Below, one piece after another: positions 17,201 to 25,761 of a stretch of DNA of 34,962 nucleotides. The position numbers and the translations under genes are program-made. Numbering within the stretch: position 1 is the stretch's first letter; every line of letters starts with the position of its first letter. The stretch lies in assembly GCA_946407235.1 (NCBI GenBank), contig CAMJNF010000009.1, positions 1-34,962 on the forward strand, read 5' to 3'. This DNA is from an uncultured Fibrobacter sp. (lineage in GTDB: Bacteria; Fibrobacterota; Fibrobacteria; Fibrobacterales; Fibrobacteraceae). The notes below the pieces were generated by a model that saw only the letters and a program-made list of their open reading frames with translations, was not told the DNA's origin and ran no database searches.

Positions 17201-17814
17201 TCCAATACGGACGCCGAGCGATTGAATTGAAAATGAATGGATGGACGCTTTTGGGAAATATTTCCTTGCTCACGCAAAACGAAAAATGTGTACACTTGAT
17301 TGAAATTGCGGGCGTCAATATTCATCCGTATCATTTCTTGGCGGGGTATATCCAGGCGCTGGCCCTTATTTGCGAAGCGGATCGGAAAAAGGAACCGTTG
17401 CCCGAGATTTACGTGGATTGCTATTCTAAGACAACATGGCAATCGAAGCGTATCAATCGCTCTCCGGCAGACGCAGAAGCTCTGCTTGAAAAAATTTATC
17501 GCAAGATGTTTACGGTGCAGATGGATCCGTGCGGCAAGTGGGGACGCTACAGTAAAGTCCTCCCGATTGATATGGTGGATGATGATAAGATTGAATCTTA
17601 TGACGATTACATTAATGCGTTTAAAGATGAAAATAATTCACCTTGGAAATATTTTGCTGGTCGCAAGCTTTTTGATGTCAAAAAAGTTTGCGGTTTCCCG
17701 GAAAAATATTTTATGGATCTTTGGGAAAAAGAAGTTGTTGATCTCAAGAATTTGACGCCGGATTTGTGGATTCCCGAGAATGATAGGGGAGGTGTTGTCG
17801 ATGTCGCAGATTAA
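14248..17814 (+). CDS. recC: Exodeoxyribonuclease V gamma chain RecC
   Basis: N-terminal 'FPDPKMEQWFRLRWVQKKGVLANLNNSMIDRFLFEIL' RecC-type; operon with recB and recD. Confidence 0.85.
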   Translation: MLHLKFALNLNNLADKMIDEISRCWKNPFEAPVIVFPDPKMEQWFRLRWVQKKGVLANLNNSMIDRFLFEILVGDNDQLKKLSSDMLANVIISYLQQKTGEKFNYELIGDSVKSYLESDGVIDENRLFDFANVVAGLFLEYETSRPSGFIADSETGESAKGILDCWKQGELRDFFLMRDGSPVANEEWQRKLYSAVFHADGKDKSLLSQVFEKSAEKKGKDVTYLTLPYLYEACKDKNGKAKFHYDSDLPVFIFGLSGMGQFYRVILQEFSRNHEVYAYVQNPCMAFWEDCSGVRKPLESMRLAVPALATDPTDESELIDENENELLRYWGKAGRDNIKLWSIATDYNFVFDGDSIVDRNSEMPCDTLLHNVQWMIANRKNCFHENSNILSRAPFKDDESFSVTTAPSKIREVEALHSHICRLLSEKDEMGHPKANIADILIVSPNIDDYRTAIFQVFDQTRDGFHIPFNIVDSAARDSLTANALAILFSIREKGTLSRPDFFALMRNPVVQNVRRIHADEISDWQSWTTNMNIYRDRIADDNGVKRCEKSWITATRRILLSRFSYGGVQSEEGEILPYSDISSSDSNSLYRFVDAIDSLESWMDKDAWEKKYGSPDVSAENLSAVYQFLDSWLCMGNPPKELAGESVIYQSIASARENLEYQYFAGSETISFKCISQTLLYAARGSEYSCGSVFINGLTFMKFAPNRIVPTKYLFFIGADAANFPGVRNTNTLDLRKSCRPWPGDDSVVCRNRYGFLCELMSTSDGFFISYVNKDLQKDEDFYPSSIVNDIRGFLRNALKASGVNDSSVLKNLWPDINIPLDETRSWESLYTRREIRNKNAHLEFGNDRLVVNFTPDEESGGDPRLPEQVNIYQFKEFLKDPFEFRVGQMMQIEEEKEDPEKTEFEPVVADNLQVSILRRMLLAQKLGVYENEHLKTEENIRLYAISKGLLPKSSFGERVWNDIYDEINCLAHFVEGLYNRNEFQYGRRAIELKMNGWTLLGNISLLTQNEKCVHLIEIAGVNIHPYHFLAGYIQALALICEADRKKEPLPEIYVDCYSKTTWQSKRINRSPADAEALLEKIYRKMFTVQMDPCGKWGRYSKVLPIDMVDDDKIESYDDYINAFKDENNSPWKYFAGRKLFDVKKVCGFPEKYFMDLWEKEVVDLKNLTPDLWIPENDRGGVVDVAD

Positions 17815-20800
17815 ACTTTTCGATATTAAAGAGTTTCATTTTGGAGACAACCTTTACATTGATGCATCGGCGGGAACGGGCAAGACATACACCATCCAGC
17901 AGTTGGTGGCGAAATTGGTCCGTGGCGAAAATCGCCATGCGGGGATTCCTCTTTCTAAAATTCTGATTGTCACGTATACGGATAAGGCCACAGGTGAACT
18001 TCGTGACCGCATTCGTCAAAAGATGGAAGATTGCCTTGCCGAAGAAAACTTGGAATGTTATCGCGAGGCTTTGCAGAATATCCATACGGCTCCGATTTTT
18101 ACGATTCATTCTTTTTGTCAAAAAGTCTTGCATGATTTTGCGTATGAAGCGGGCTCGTCATTTAATTTGGATGTTGTTTCAGATGATGGTATAAAGAATC
18201 TAATCCAGAGGCTCGTTCGAGATAAGTGGTCGTATGAAAAAGATTTTGTGAATCTGCTTTATGCAACGGACTTTAAAATGGATTTGTTCGTCTCGAATTT
18301 TGTGAATGCCGCCAATCGCATTTTGCAAAATCGCGATGTGAAATGTTTTTCGCCAGATTATAGTTCGCTAGAAGGAATTTTTGAATGGGTGCCGGGTGCA
18401 CGCGATGCATGGAATGTCTTGCTTGAAAATAAGGACGAAGTTTACGAAGAAGTCCTCAAGACGAAAACGAATAAGCTGAAATTGTCGGATTTTATTGATG
18501 CGATAAAAGCGTATGATGGAACTGGAAAACTTTTTCCGGGGACGAAATTCAAGTCGAAATGGCGCGGTGTCTGGGGTTCTGATGAGTTGAATAACGCTGT
18601 GGATCTTCTTTTTGAAATCAAGGACATGGATTTGCAAAAAGATTCTATTAAACTTTTCCAACAGTTTATATTCAATCATGTGGATGAAGTCGTTGCGCAG
18701 TGGCAAAAGGAAAAGCGCGATAGTAAATCGCAATCCTTTAGCGATATGATTAACGCGGTTCATGATTCCATTATGAACGAAAATGGCGCTCTTGTCCGCA
18801 AATTGCGCGAAACCTACCGCTATGCGATTATAGATGAATTTCAGGACACGAATCAGTTGCAGTGGGATATTTTCAAGACGATATTCTTGAATGTCCCGCA
18901 AAATGAAGGTTTTCCCGAAAATAACATCGTAGTAGTGGGCGATCCGAAACAGTCGATTTTCTCGTTTCAAGGAGCGGATGTCGATGTTTACCGTCGTGCC
19001 ATCGCTGAAATTGGCGATAAGAATGGTCGTCGTCTTTCAACGAATAACCGTTCGAGCGATGATATCATTGATGCCTGCAATGAACTTTTCCAAGGAGATT
19101 TTTTTGAAAATGGAGAGTTTAAGAATTCCGAGACGCCTCCTGAAGAACGCAAAAAGCTATCGCCTGCTTTGAATGGTGAAGCAACGCCGCCGTTTTGGAT
19201 TTCTTATTTGGCGGATGAATATGAATTTGCCGATTTTGCAGTGCGAAAGATTGTGGAATGTTGCGCGCCCAATGCAAACGACAGTTCAAAAACGTCTTTG
19301 CAGGTTTACGATAAAGAGAAAAAAGGCCTGAGGAATGTGCGCTTTTCGGATTTTGCAATTCTTTCGCGCACAAGAAGCGAAATGGAAGCGATGGAAGCTG
19401 CCATGGCGCAAGTCGGCATTCCTTATACGCGCTATAAGGATTCGAACTTGTTCTACGGAAAGGAATGCGCTCATTGGATTTCGCTTTTGAAAGCGCTTGA
19501 TGCTCCAGATTTTTCTAGTTGGAATCGAAAATTCTTGAACGAAGCTCTTGTCACGGATTTTTTTAGAGTTCCGCTAGATTCTGTCGAAAATGAATCATTT
19601 GTGTACCCGACGGGACATGTAATGAATTTGTTTGTTGTATGGCGCCAGCTTGTTTCAAAGAGGCGCTGGGCGGAGTTGCAGGAGAGCATTTACCAGGAAA
19701 CAGAAATTGACAAGTATTTGAGTACACCTGCGACTTTGCAGCAATTGGCAAAGGTCAAACAAATTGGTTCGTATATTTTTGACTACTTGTACAACAATCA
19801 TGTTTCGCTTGAGGAAGTTATAAAGCATTTGCAAGGGCTTGCGGGTGCTTCGGAAAATGTTGACGATGCGGATGGAAACTTGGTGGCGAAGGGGAGCGAT
19901 TTTGATGCGGTGAACCTCATGACGATCCACTCCTCAAAAGGCCTTGCGTTTCCGATTGCCATTATTACAGGCGGGCTTCGTGGCGACAGCAATCGCAAAG
20001 AACGTGAACCTTATGCGTTTAGTGCCGATGGTCGAAAATTCATTGGCTTTGATGCTAGCGTATCGCGTACAACGAGCAAGCAAGAAGACCATGCGGAATG
20101 GCGCCGCTTGATTTATGTGGCCTATACGAGAGCGGAAGCTTTGATGATTGTTCCGCAGTATAAAATCTGGTATAAAGAAGAGAAAGGCAAAGAGGACGAA
20201 ATTCAAACGGATGAAAATGTAAAATGGACGTTGAAGGAATCGAATCCGTTTGCTTTCTTGGCGAGTGCGGTAGAGCGCATGACGCATACAAAATACGCTC
20301 GAATGCCCAAAGAAGATTTTTACGCTACTGCTGATTATGCCGCATTGAAAAAAATGGTAACACAGATTTTGCAGAATGCGAAAAAAGAATCGCTTGATAC
20401 AAGTTTGTTGCCTGATTTCAAGAGCTTGCAAAGTCGCGTGGATGACGCTTGTATCTACCAGTATTCTTATTCTAGCTTGGCCTCTAAAAAGCGCGTACTT
20501 GAAAGTAGAACGGAATCGCGTTATCTTGAAAATGCAGATATCTCGGTTGATGGAAATCGCACAAATCGCGAAGAAGTTTACGAGTCCGAAGCAAATGCTC
20601 TCGATATTGCCTTGACGCCGATTTCGAGGGAGCTGAAAAGCATCATGATTGATGATGCTTCTGCTGTAGTGCAGCCCTGTGAAAACTACGACCGAAATGC
20701 GATTGTCGCCAATATTGCGAATTACCCGCGAGGTGCGAATTTGGGTGATGCGTTGCATAAGGTATTCGAGAATCTGGATTTTGAAACGATTGGTAATCTG

Positions 20801-21469
20801 GCGGATGAAAATGCGGCTTGCGAAAATGCTTTGCTCCGTAACTTGATTACGGATATGTATCAAGGAAATTCTATTCATATTCAGGAACATCCGGAGTGGA
20901 ATAAGCTGACTGCAAGTTTTGTCTGGAATACGATGAATGCTGAATTCCCCGAAGTTCATGGCGGCGTGGCAACCGGGAAGAATTTCTCTCTTAAGGATTT
21001 GCCGGCAAAATCTCGCCGCGCAGAAATGGGATTCCATTTGGATAGTCATGATTCAAAGGAATCCTCTTGGGTGAATTGCCTTTGCAAGGGTTTTATAGAC
21101 TTGATGTTTGTCCGCAAAGGTGAAAATGGTGAAGATTACTATTCAATTCTAGACTGGAAATCCGATGTCATGGACGATGCGGAATACAGCGACAAGACTT
21201 CGCTTTCTCGAAAAATCGAAGAAGATTATTCTGTGCAACGAGTCCTTTATTCTTATGTGCTAATCAAGTGGCTTAAACAGTTCTACGGCGGTATGACTGA
21301 ATCGCAAATTTATGACAACCATTTTGGTGGCATTTATTATGCACTTGTTCGCGGGACAAAAGCCAACACTTGCAATGGTATATATTGCCAAACTTGGAAA
21401 AGCTTTGATGACCTTGAAAACAGTTACCGCAATGTAACGGCATTGATGAAACGCGGCGTGAGGGAGTGA
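17801..21469 (+). CDS. recB: Exodeoxyribonuclease V beta chain RecB (UvrD-like helicase/nuclease)
   Basis: Walker A DASAGTGKTYTIQ, 'AIIDEFQDTNQLQWDIF', 'VGDPKQSIFSFQGADVD', nuclease motif 'SILDWKSD'. GGGGAGG RBS supports ATG 17801 over 17780. Confidence 0.9.
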   Translation: MSQIKLFDIKEFHFGDNLYIDASAGTGKTYTIQQLVAKLVRGENRHAGIPLSKILIVTYTDKATGELRDRIRQKMEDCLAEENLECYREALQNIHTAPIFTIHSFCQKVLHDFAYEAGSSFNLDVVSDDGIKNLIQRLVRDKWSYEKDFVNLLYATDFKMDLFVSNFVNAANRILQNRDVKCFSPDYSSLEGIFEWVPGARDAWNVLLENKDEVYEEVLKTKTNKLKLSDFIDAIKAYDGTGKLFPGTKFKSKWRGVWGSDELNNAVDLLFEIKDMDLQKDSIKLFQQFIFNHVDEVVAQWQKEKRDSKSQSFSDMINAVHDSIMNENGALVRKLRETYRYAIIDEFQDTNQLQWDIFKTIFLNVPQNEGFPENNIVVVGDPKQSIFSFQGADVDVYRRAIAEIGDKNGRRLSTNNRSSDDIIDACNELFQGDFFENGEFKNSETPPEERKKLSPALNGEATPPFWISYLADEYEFADFAVRKIVECCAPNANDSSKTSLQVYDKEKKGLRNVRFSDFAILSRTRSEMEAMEAAMAQVGIPYTRYKDSNLFYGKECAHWISLLKALDAPDFSSWNRKFLNEALVTDFFRVPLDSVENESFVYPTGHVMNLFVVWRQLVSKRRWAELQESIYQETEIDKYLSTPATLQQLAKVKQIGSYIFDYLYNNHVSLEEVIKHLQGLAGASENVDDADGNLVAKGSDFDAVNLMTIHSSKGLAFPIAIITGGLRGDSNRKEREPYAFSADGRKFIGFDASVSRTTSKQEDHAEWRRLIYVAYTRAEALMIVPQYKIWYKEEKGKEDEIQTDENVKWTLKESNPFAFLASAVERMTHTKYARMPKEDFYATADYAALKKMVTQILQNAKKESLDTSLLPDFKSLQSRVDDACIYQYSYSSLASKKRVLESRTESRYLENADISVDGNRTNREEVYESEANALDIALTPISRELKSIMIDDASAVVQPCENYDRNAIVANIANYPRGANLGDALHKVFENLDFETIGNLADENAACENALLRNLITDMYQGNSIHIQEHPEWNKLTASFVWNTMNAEFPEVHGGVATGKNFSLKDLPAKSRRAEMGFHLDSHDSKESSWVNCLCKGFIDLMFVRKGENGEDYYSILDWKSDVMDDAEYSDKTSLSRKIEEDYSVQRVLYSYVLIKWLKQFYGGMTESQIYDNHFGGIYYALVRGTKANTCNGIYCQTWKSFDDLENSYRNVTALMKRGVRE

Positions 21470-21471
21470 TT

Positions 21472-23445
21472 ATGGCAATCGAAAAAGTAAATGTTGATGG
21501 TTCGGTAGCTGAATTTTTTGAATTGCTCCGCGAAATGCGCGGGATTACTCCGATTGCTGAAAAAATGCACAAGTTGCTTTGTGATTTGCAGCAAAAACCT
21601 GCAATGAGTACGTCTGCGCAAAAGGTTTTGTACATGTATCTTTCGCTTTTGGAAGATGGCAATACGCGAATCCCGCTAGATGAAAAAATGCTTTTTGCAA
21701 AGTGGTCGCAAAAGTGGAATGGGCTTGTCGTGCAGGCGGAAAGTCGCGATGCGCTGCGGGGCTTTAAACGCGATGAATTGTATCTAAGTGCCGATGCTTT
21801 TTTGCCCATCATTCGTGATGGCGTTCAAGATATTCTTTTGAAAGGCTATTCGCAGATTATTGGCGATGATTCGACTCTATTGCATTTGCAAGAAACTCCT
21901 CAATGTCGTTATTTGATTTCGTCAAAGCATCTAGAAGATAAAATTCATATCGAAAATATTTTCAAGTCCGGAATCTTTAAGGAATCGGTGATTGAAAGTG
22001 ATGCGGTTCCGCAAGCGAAAGAATTTGTTCGAAGCTTGTTACGCGAAGGCTCGCCGATTGATTTTGACGATCGACAGGCTGAAGTGATTGCCCGTGGTGC
22101 CTTGCAAAACCTGATTATTACGGGCGGTCCAGGAACTGGGAAAACGACCGTTATCGGTTTTTTGCTGTGGAAACTTTTTGCAAGTGATGCCCGTTATTTA
22201 AACTGGGATTTGTTTATGGCGGCGCCGAGCGGAAAAGCGGCAGACCGACTTGCCGAAAGTATGGAAGATACTTTGCATGAAATTTCGGAAAACGTGCGGA
22301 GTGAACATCCTGAGTTTGTTGAAAAACTTGCAAAAACTTCAAGCTATACATTGCATCGACTTTTGAAATATAGCGTTTCGAAAGGTGGATTTACTTTTAA
22401 TGCCGGTAATCCGCTTCCAGAAAAGGCTATTTACATCATTGATGAAGCGAGCATGATTGATGTGTCGCTGTTTGCGGCATTTTTGCAGGCGCTCCCGCCT
22501 AGCGGTGATTTTAAGCTTTTTATTTTGGGGGATCCGAATCAGTTGCCATCGGTTGATGCTGGGGCTGTGCTCGGAAACATCCTGGAATTCGATCGTAATT
22601 TTGTGGTGAAACTTATTCGTTCCAATCGCTTTAATGATGATTCTAAAATCGGTGTACTTGCCGGAAGAATCCAACGCGGCGAGAACATCGTTTTTGAAGC
22701 ATCTCCGTTTGATTCGCGTGAAGCCTATTGGGAAACTCGCGATAGCGTGAATCTTTTGGATTTGGATGGCGACCGGAATCTTTCCCGCAAGGAAGAATTG
22801 CGTTCAGTCGAAGCTTTGGTGCGCAAGTGGACAAAAAAGTTTTACGCCCCGCTTTTGAGTCTCGCTGCTTCTGTCAATCCTGATGTTCCTGAAGAATGTG
22901 TTTCATCGGAGCAATTAAGTATTTGCGAAAAACTTTGGAATGTTGCGAATCAAGCGCGAATTTTGTCTGCAGAACGTCGTGGCAATCGCGGTGTTGAAAT
23001 CTTGAACCAGATTGTTTCGGAAACGCTTACGCAAAGCACTGCAACGCGCTTTGTAGGGCAAATTTTGATTTTCAACCGTAATCAGAATGAATTCAAGCTC
23101 TATAACGGTGATACGGGAATCGTGGTGCGCTCCGAACGGCACGAACAGCTTTTCTTGATGCTGAAAAAACAGTCTAGGTTCAGCTTTTTCCCGCTTTCGT
23201 ATTTCCCAGAGGATTGCTTGGAGAGTGCGTTTGCGATTACAATTCACAAATCTCAAGGTTCTGGCTATCCGAACATTTTGATGTTCTTGCCTACGCGCAA
23301 AGGTCATCCGCTTTTGAATCGTCAAATCCTTTATACGGGGGTGACCCGTACGAAAAAACAGAGCCTTACGATTGTGGCAACGCCTGAAACATTCAAGGCT
23401 GCTTGCGAAACCGTTATCGAGCGCGATACGGGTATAGCGCTGTAG
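21472..23445 (+). CDS. recD: Exodeoxyribonuclease V alpha chain RecD
   Basis: 'LIITGGPGTGKTTVIGFLLWKLF', 'IIDEASMIDVSLFAAFL', 'ILGDPNQLPSVDAGAVLGNI', 'FAITIHKSQGSGYPNILM'. ATG at 21472; the ORF track uses GTG at 21466. Confidence 0.9.
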   Translation: MAIEKVNVDGSVAEFFELLREMRGITPIAEKMHKLLCDLQQKPAMSTSAQKVLYMYLSLLEDGNTRIPLDEKMLFAKWSQKWNGLVVQAESRDALRGFKRDELYLSADAFLPIIRDGVQDILLKGYSQIIGDDSTLLHLQETPQCRYLISSKHLEDKIHIENIFKSGIFKESVIESDAVPQAKEFVRSLLREGSPIDFDDRQAEVIARGALQNLIITGGPGTGKTTVIGFLLWKLFASDARYLNWDLFMAAPSGKAADRLAESMEDTLHEISENVRSEHPEFVEKLAKTSSYTLHRLLKYSVSKGGFTFNAGNPLPEKAIYIIDEASMIDVSLFAAFLQALPPSGDFKLFILGDPNQLPSVDAGAVLGNILEFDRNFVVKLIRSNRFNDDSKIGVLAGRIQRGENIVFEASPFDSREAYWETRDSVNLLDLDGDRNLSRKEELRSVEALVRKWTKKFYAPLLSLAASVNPDVPEECVSSEQLSICEKLWNVANQARILSAERRGNRGVEILNQIVSETLTQSTATRFVGQILIFNRNQNEFKLYNGDTGIVVRSERHEQLFLMLKKQSRFSFFPLSYFPEDCLESAFAITIHKSQGSGYPNILMFLPTRKGHPLLNRQILYTGVTRTKKQSLTIVATPETFKAACETVIERDTGIAL

Positions 23446-23470
23446 CCTGCGCACATTTCTGGCATGCTCG

Positions 23471-23507
23471 CAAAAAAAGAAAAGCGAAACGGTGTTTCCG
23501 TTTCGCT
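23471..23507 (-). terminator. Rho-independent terminator for the ACT-domain gene
   Basis: Minus strand AGCGAAACGG-AAACA-CCGTTTCGCT then TTTTCTTTTTTT. Confidence 0.8.
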
Positions 23508-23528
23508 GTTTCGACCAACGACCAATGA

Positions 23529-23954
23529 CTATCCGAGCATTTCTTGGGTGCTGAGCGTCTTGAAGTTCTTTTCTTCCAGGACCTTGAGCGCCTTTTCGGT
23601 ATCGCTAAAGCGAAGAATCATGACGTTCGTTGCCGTCGAGCATTCAGACGGGTAAGCGTACATGTAGTCAATCTGCAAGTCGCCAAGAACATCCAAGAGG
23701 TCGGCGAGACCGCCAACTTTGTCTGCAACAGGGCATGCGACAACGTCGGTAACGGTTGCGCTGAGGCCTGCCTTGGCAAGAACATCGACGGCTTTTTCAG
23801 ATTCATTCACGATCAGGCGGATAAGGCCGAATTCGCCGGAGTCGGCGAGCGTGAGCGAGAGAAGGTTGATGCCAGCGTCAGCGAGCGAGCGGCAAACAGC
23901 CTGGAGACGACCCGGACGGTTCTGAACAAAAACGGAAACCTGTGGAATTTTCAT
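23529..23954 (-). CDS. ACT-domain protein
   Basis: 'QVSVFVQNRPGRLQAVCRSLADAGINLLSLTLADSGEFGLIRLIV' ACT fold; adjacent to a phenylacetate-CoA ligase gene, a common pairing. Confidence 0.85.
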   Translation of the reverse strand: MKIPQVSVFVQNRPGRLQAVCRSLADAGINLLSLTLADSGEFGLIRLIVNESEKAVDVLAKAGLSATVTDVVACPVADKVGGLADLLDVLGDLQIDYMYAYPSECSTATNVMILRFSDTEKALKVLEEKNFKTLSTQEMLG

Positions 23955-23980
23955 AAAATTTCTCCTTGTATAAACGTTGC

Positions 23981-24100
23981 TAGGTAATAGGCGTTAGGGA
24001 TTAGGCTTTAGGTGAACAATCGCGGCAGAGCCGCCCAATAGAGATGCACGAAGTGCATGATTCTTATTCCTAATACCTACAGCCTACAACCTGTAACCTA
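23981..24100. repeat. Inverted pair of 7-nt-period TAGGNNN arrays
   Basis: TAG at 23981, 23988, 23995, 24002, 24009; opposite-strand CTA at 24070, 24077, 24084, 24098 (CTG at 24091). Confidence 0.8.
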
Positions 24101-24102
24101 AT

Positions 24103-25452
24103 TTAAATCTTCTTTCTGTTGTCGATGACTCGCTTGGCCTTGCCTTCGCTACGCGGCAGAGAATCCGGTTCGCAAAGCGTGACAATCACAGAAATGCCAA
24201 GAATCTGTTCGATGGAGTGCTTGAACTTCTTGGAGAGCTGTTCCATATCGCTCATGGAGTCGCTCACCATGTCGCGAGAAACTTCCACCTTGACTTCGAG
24301 CGTATCCATGTTGTTCTTGGTGTCGAGTACAATCTGGTAGTGCGGCAAAGCCTTTTCGGCGCGGAGGAGTGCTGTTTCGATCTGGCTTGGGAACACGTTC
24401 ACGCCACGCATGATGATCATGTCGTCGCTGCGGCGGCCAATGCGGCGGATACGGCGGATGGTACGGCCGCATGCGCACTTGGTCTTTTCGATAGCGGTGA
24501 TATCGCGGGTACGGTAGCGGAGGATCGGCATGGCGCGCTTGCTGAGCGTACTGATGACGAGTTCGCCTTCTTCGCCGTCCGGAAGCGGTTCGAGAGTTTC
24601 CGGGTCCACGATTTCGGGGTAGAAGTGGTCTTCGAAAATGTGAATACCATCGCGGCATTCGCATTCGCAACCCACGCCCGGGCCAACAATTTCAGAAAGA
24701 CCGTAAATGTCGTAAGCTTTGATACCCGTCTTTTCTTCGATGTAGTCGCGCATGCCATCGCTCCACGGTTCTGCACCGAAGATGCCGCGCTTCACGTTCA
24801 ACTTGGAAATATCGACGCCCATCTTTTCGGCAACGTCGATAATGCGGACAAAGTAGCTCGGGGTGCCACCGACTGCGGTCACGCCGAAGTCCTTCATGAG
24901 CATCACCTGGCGTTCGGTATTGCCGCCGCTAATCGGCACGACTGTGGCGCCGAGGGCTTCGAAACCGCCGTGAATGCCAAGGCCGCCAGTGAAAAGGCCG
25001 TAGCCGTAGAAGTTCTGCACAATGTCCGTGCTGCGGAAACCGCAGGCGAGGAGGCCGCGCTTGACGACCTGAGCCCAGACTTCCATGTCTTCCTTGGTGT
25101 AACCGACAACAATCGGCTTACCGGTGGTGCCGGAGCTTGCATGCAAACGCACGACTTCGCTCATGTCCACTGCAAAAAGCCCGTACGGATAAGTGTCGCG
25201 CAAGTCCTTCTTCATGGAGAACGGAATCTTCACGATGTCCTTCAAGGTCTTGATGTCATCGGGGGTCACGCCCTTTTCGACCATGCGTTCGTGGAACAGC
25301 GGGACCTTTTCGTAGGCGAGCTTCACGGTTGCACGCAAACGCTGCAACTGCAATTCGCGCAATTTTTCTTCGGGCATAAAATCGAGCGCCATTTCGGGCA
25401 AGATCTTGTTTTCTTCGTCGTTCCAGGCTGTAGATCGCATAGTATCCTTCAA
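24103..25452 (-). CDS. paaK: Phenylacetate-CoA ligase family AMP-forming enzyme
   Basis: 'LHASSGTTGKPIVVGYTKEDMEVWAQVVKRGL', 'YDIYGLSEIVGPGVGCECE', 'RYRTRDIT', 'RRSDDMIIMRGVNVFPSQIE'. Confidence 0.9.
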   Translation of the reverse strand: MKDTMRSTAWNDEENKILPEMALDFMPEEKLRELQLQRLRATVKLAYEKVPLFHERMVEKGVTPDDIKTLKDIVKIPFSMKKDLRDTYPYGLFAVDMSEVVRLHASSGTTGKPIVVGYTKEDMEVWAQVVKRGLLACGFRSTDIVQNFYGYGLFTGGLGIHGGFEALGATVVPISGGNTERQVMLMKDFGVTAVGGTPSYFVRIIDVAEKMGVDISKLNVKRGIFGAEPWSDGMRDYIEEKTGIKAYDIYGLSEIVGPGVGCECECRDGIHIFEDHFYPEIVDPETLEPLPDGEEGELVISTLSKRAMPILRYRTRDITAIEKTKCACGRTIRRIRRIGRRSDDMIIMRGVNVFPSQIETALLRAEKALPHYQIVLDTKNNMDTLEVKVEVSRDMVSDSMSDMEQLSKKFKHSIEQILGISVIVTLCEPDSLPRSEGKAKRVIDNRKKI

Positions 25453-25761
25453 TAGAGGGTTAGGTTAAAATTTTTCGCCTTAAATATATATAATGCACTT
25501 GCGTTGCGTTTAATTTAGGAGCGTTTCTTTTTCTTTGCGAAAATGCTCGGCTTGCGATTATCCATATATATGGGGCCCCCTTTGCGCATAGCGTAATACT
25601 TTCAGAAAGTGTAAAAACTGCATGTAGGGCGAATCTTGTTCTCCATATCTTCCGAACATCGGTTGTTGGGGCGCTTTTAAAAAATGTCCAGTGGGCGCGG
25701 GTGTGTAATTTTTGTATTTTTGGGCAGAAAATTTAAATAAACTGCTTTTATAGGTAGGTCT

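Noticed and set aside
19934-21049. 371-aa antisense ORF opposite recB
   Set aside because: Antisense to conserved RecB motifs; composition looks non-coding.
24217-25455. 412-aa plus-strand ORF opposite paaK
   Set aside because: Mirror frame of a well-supported PaaK CDS; no domain signature.
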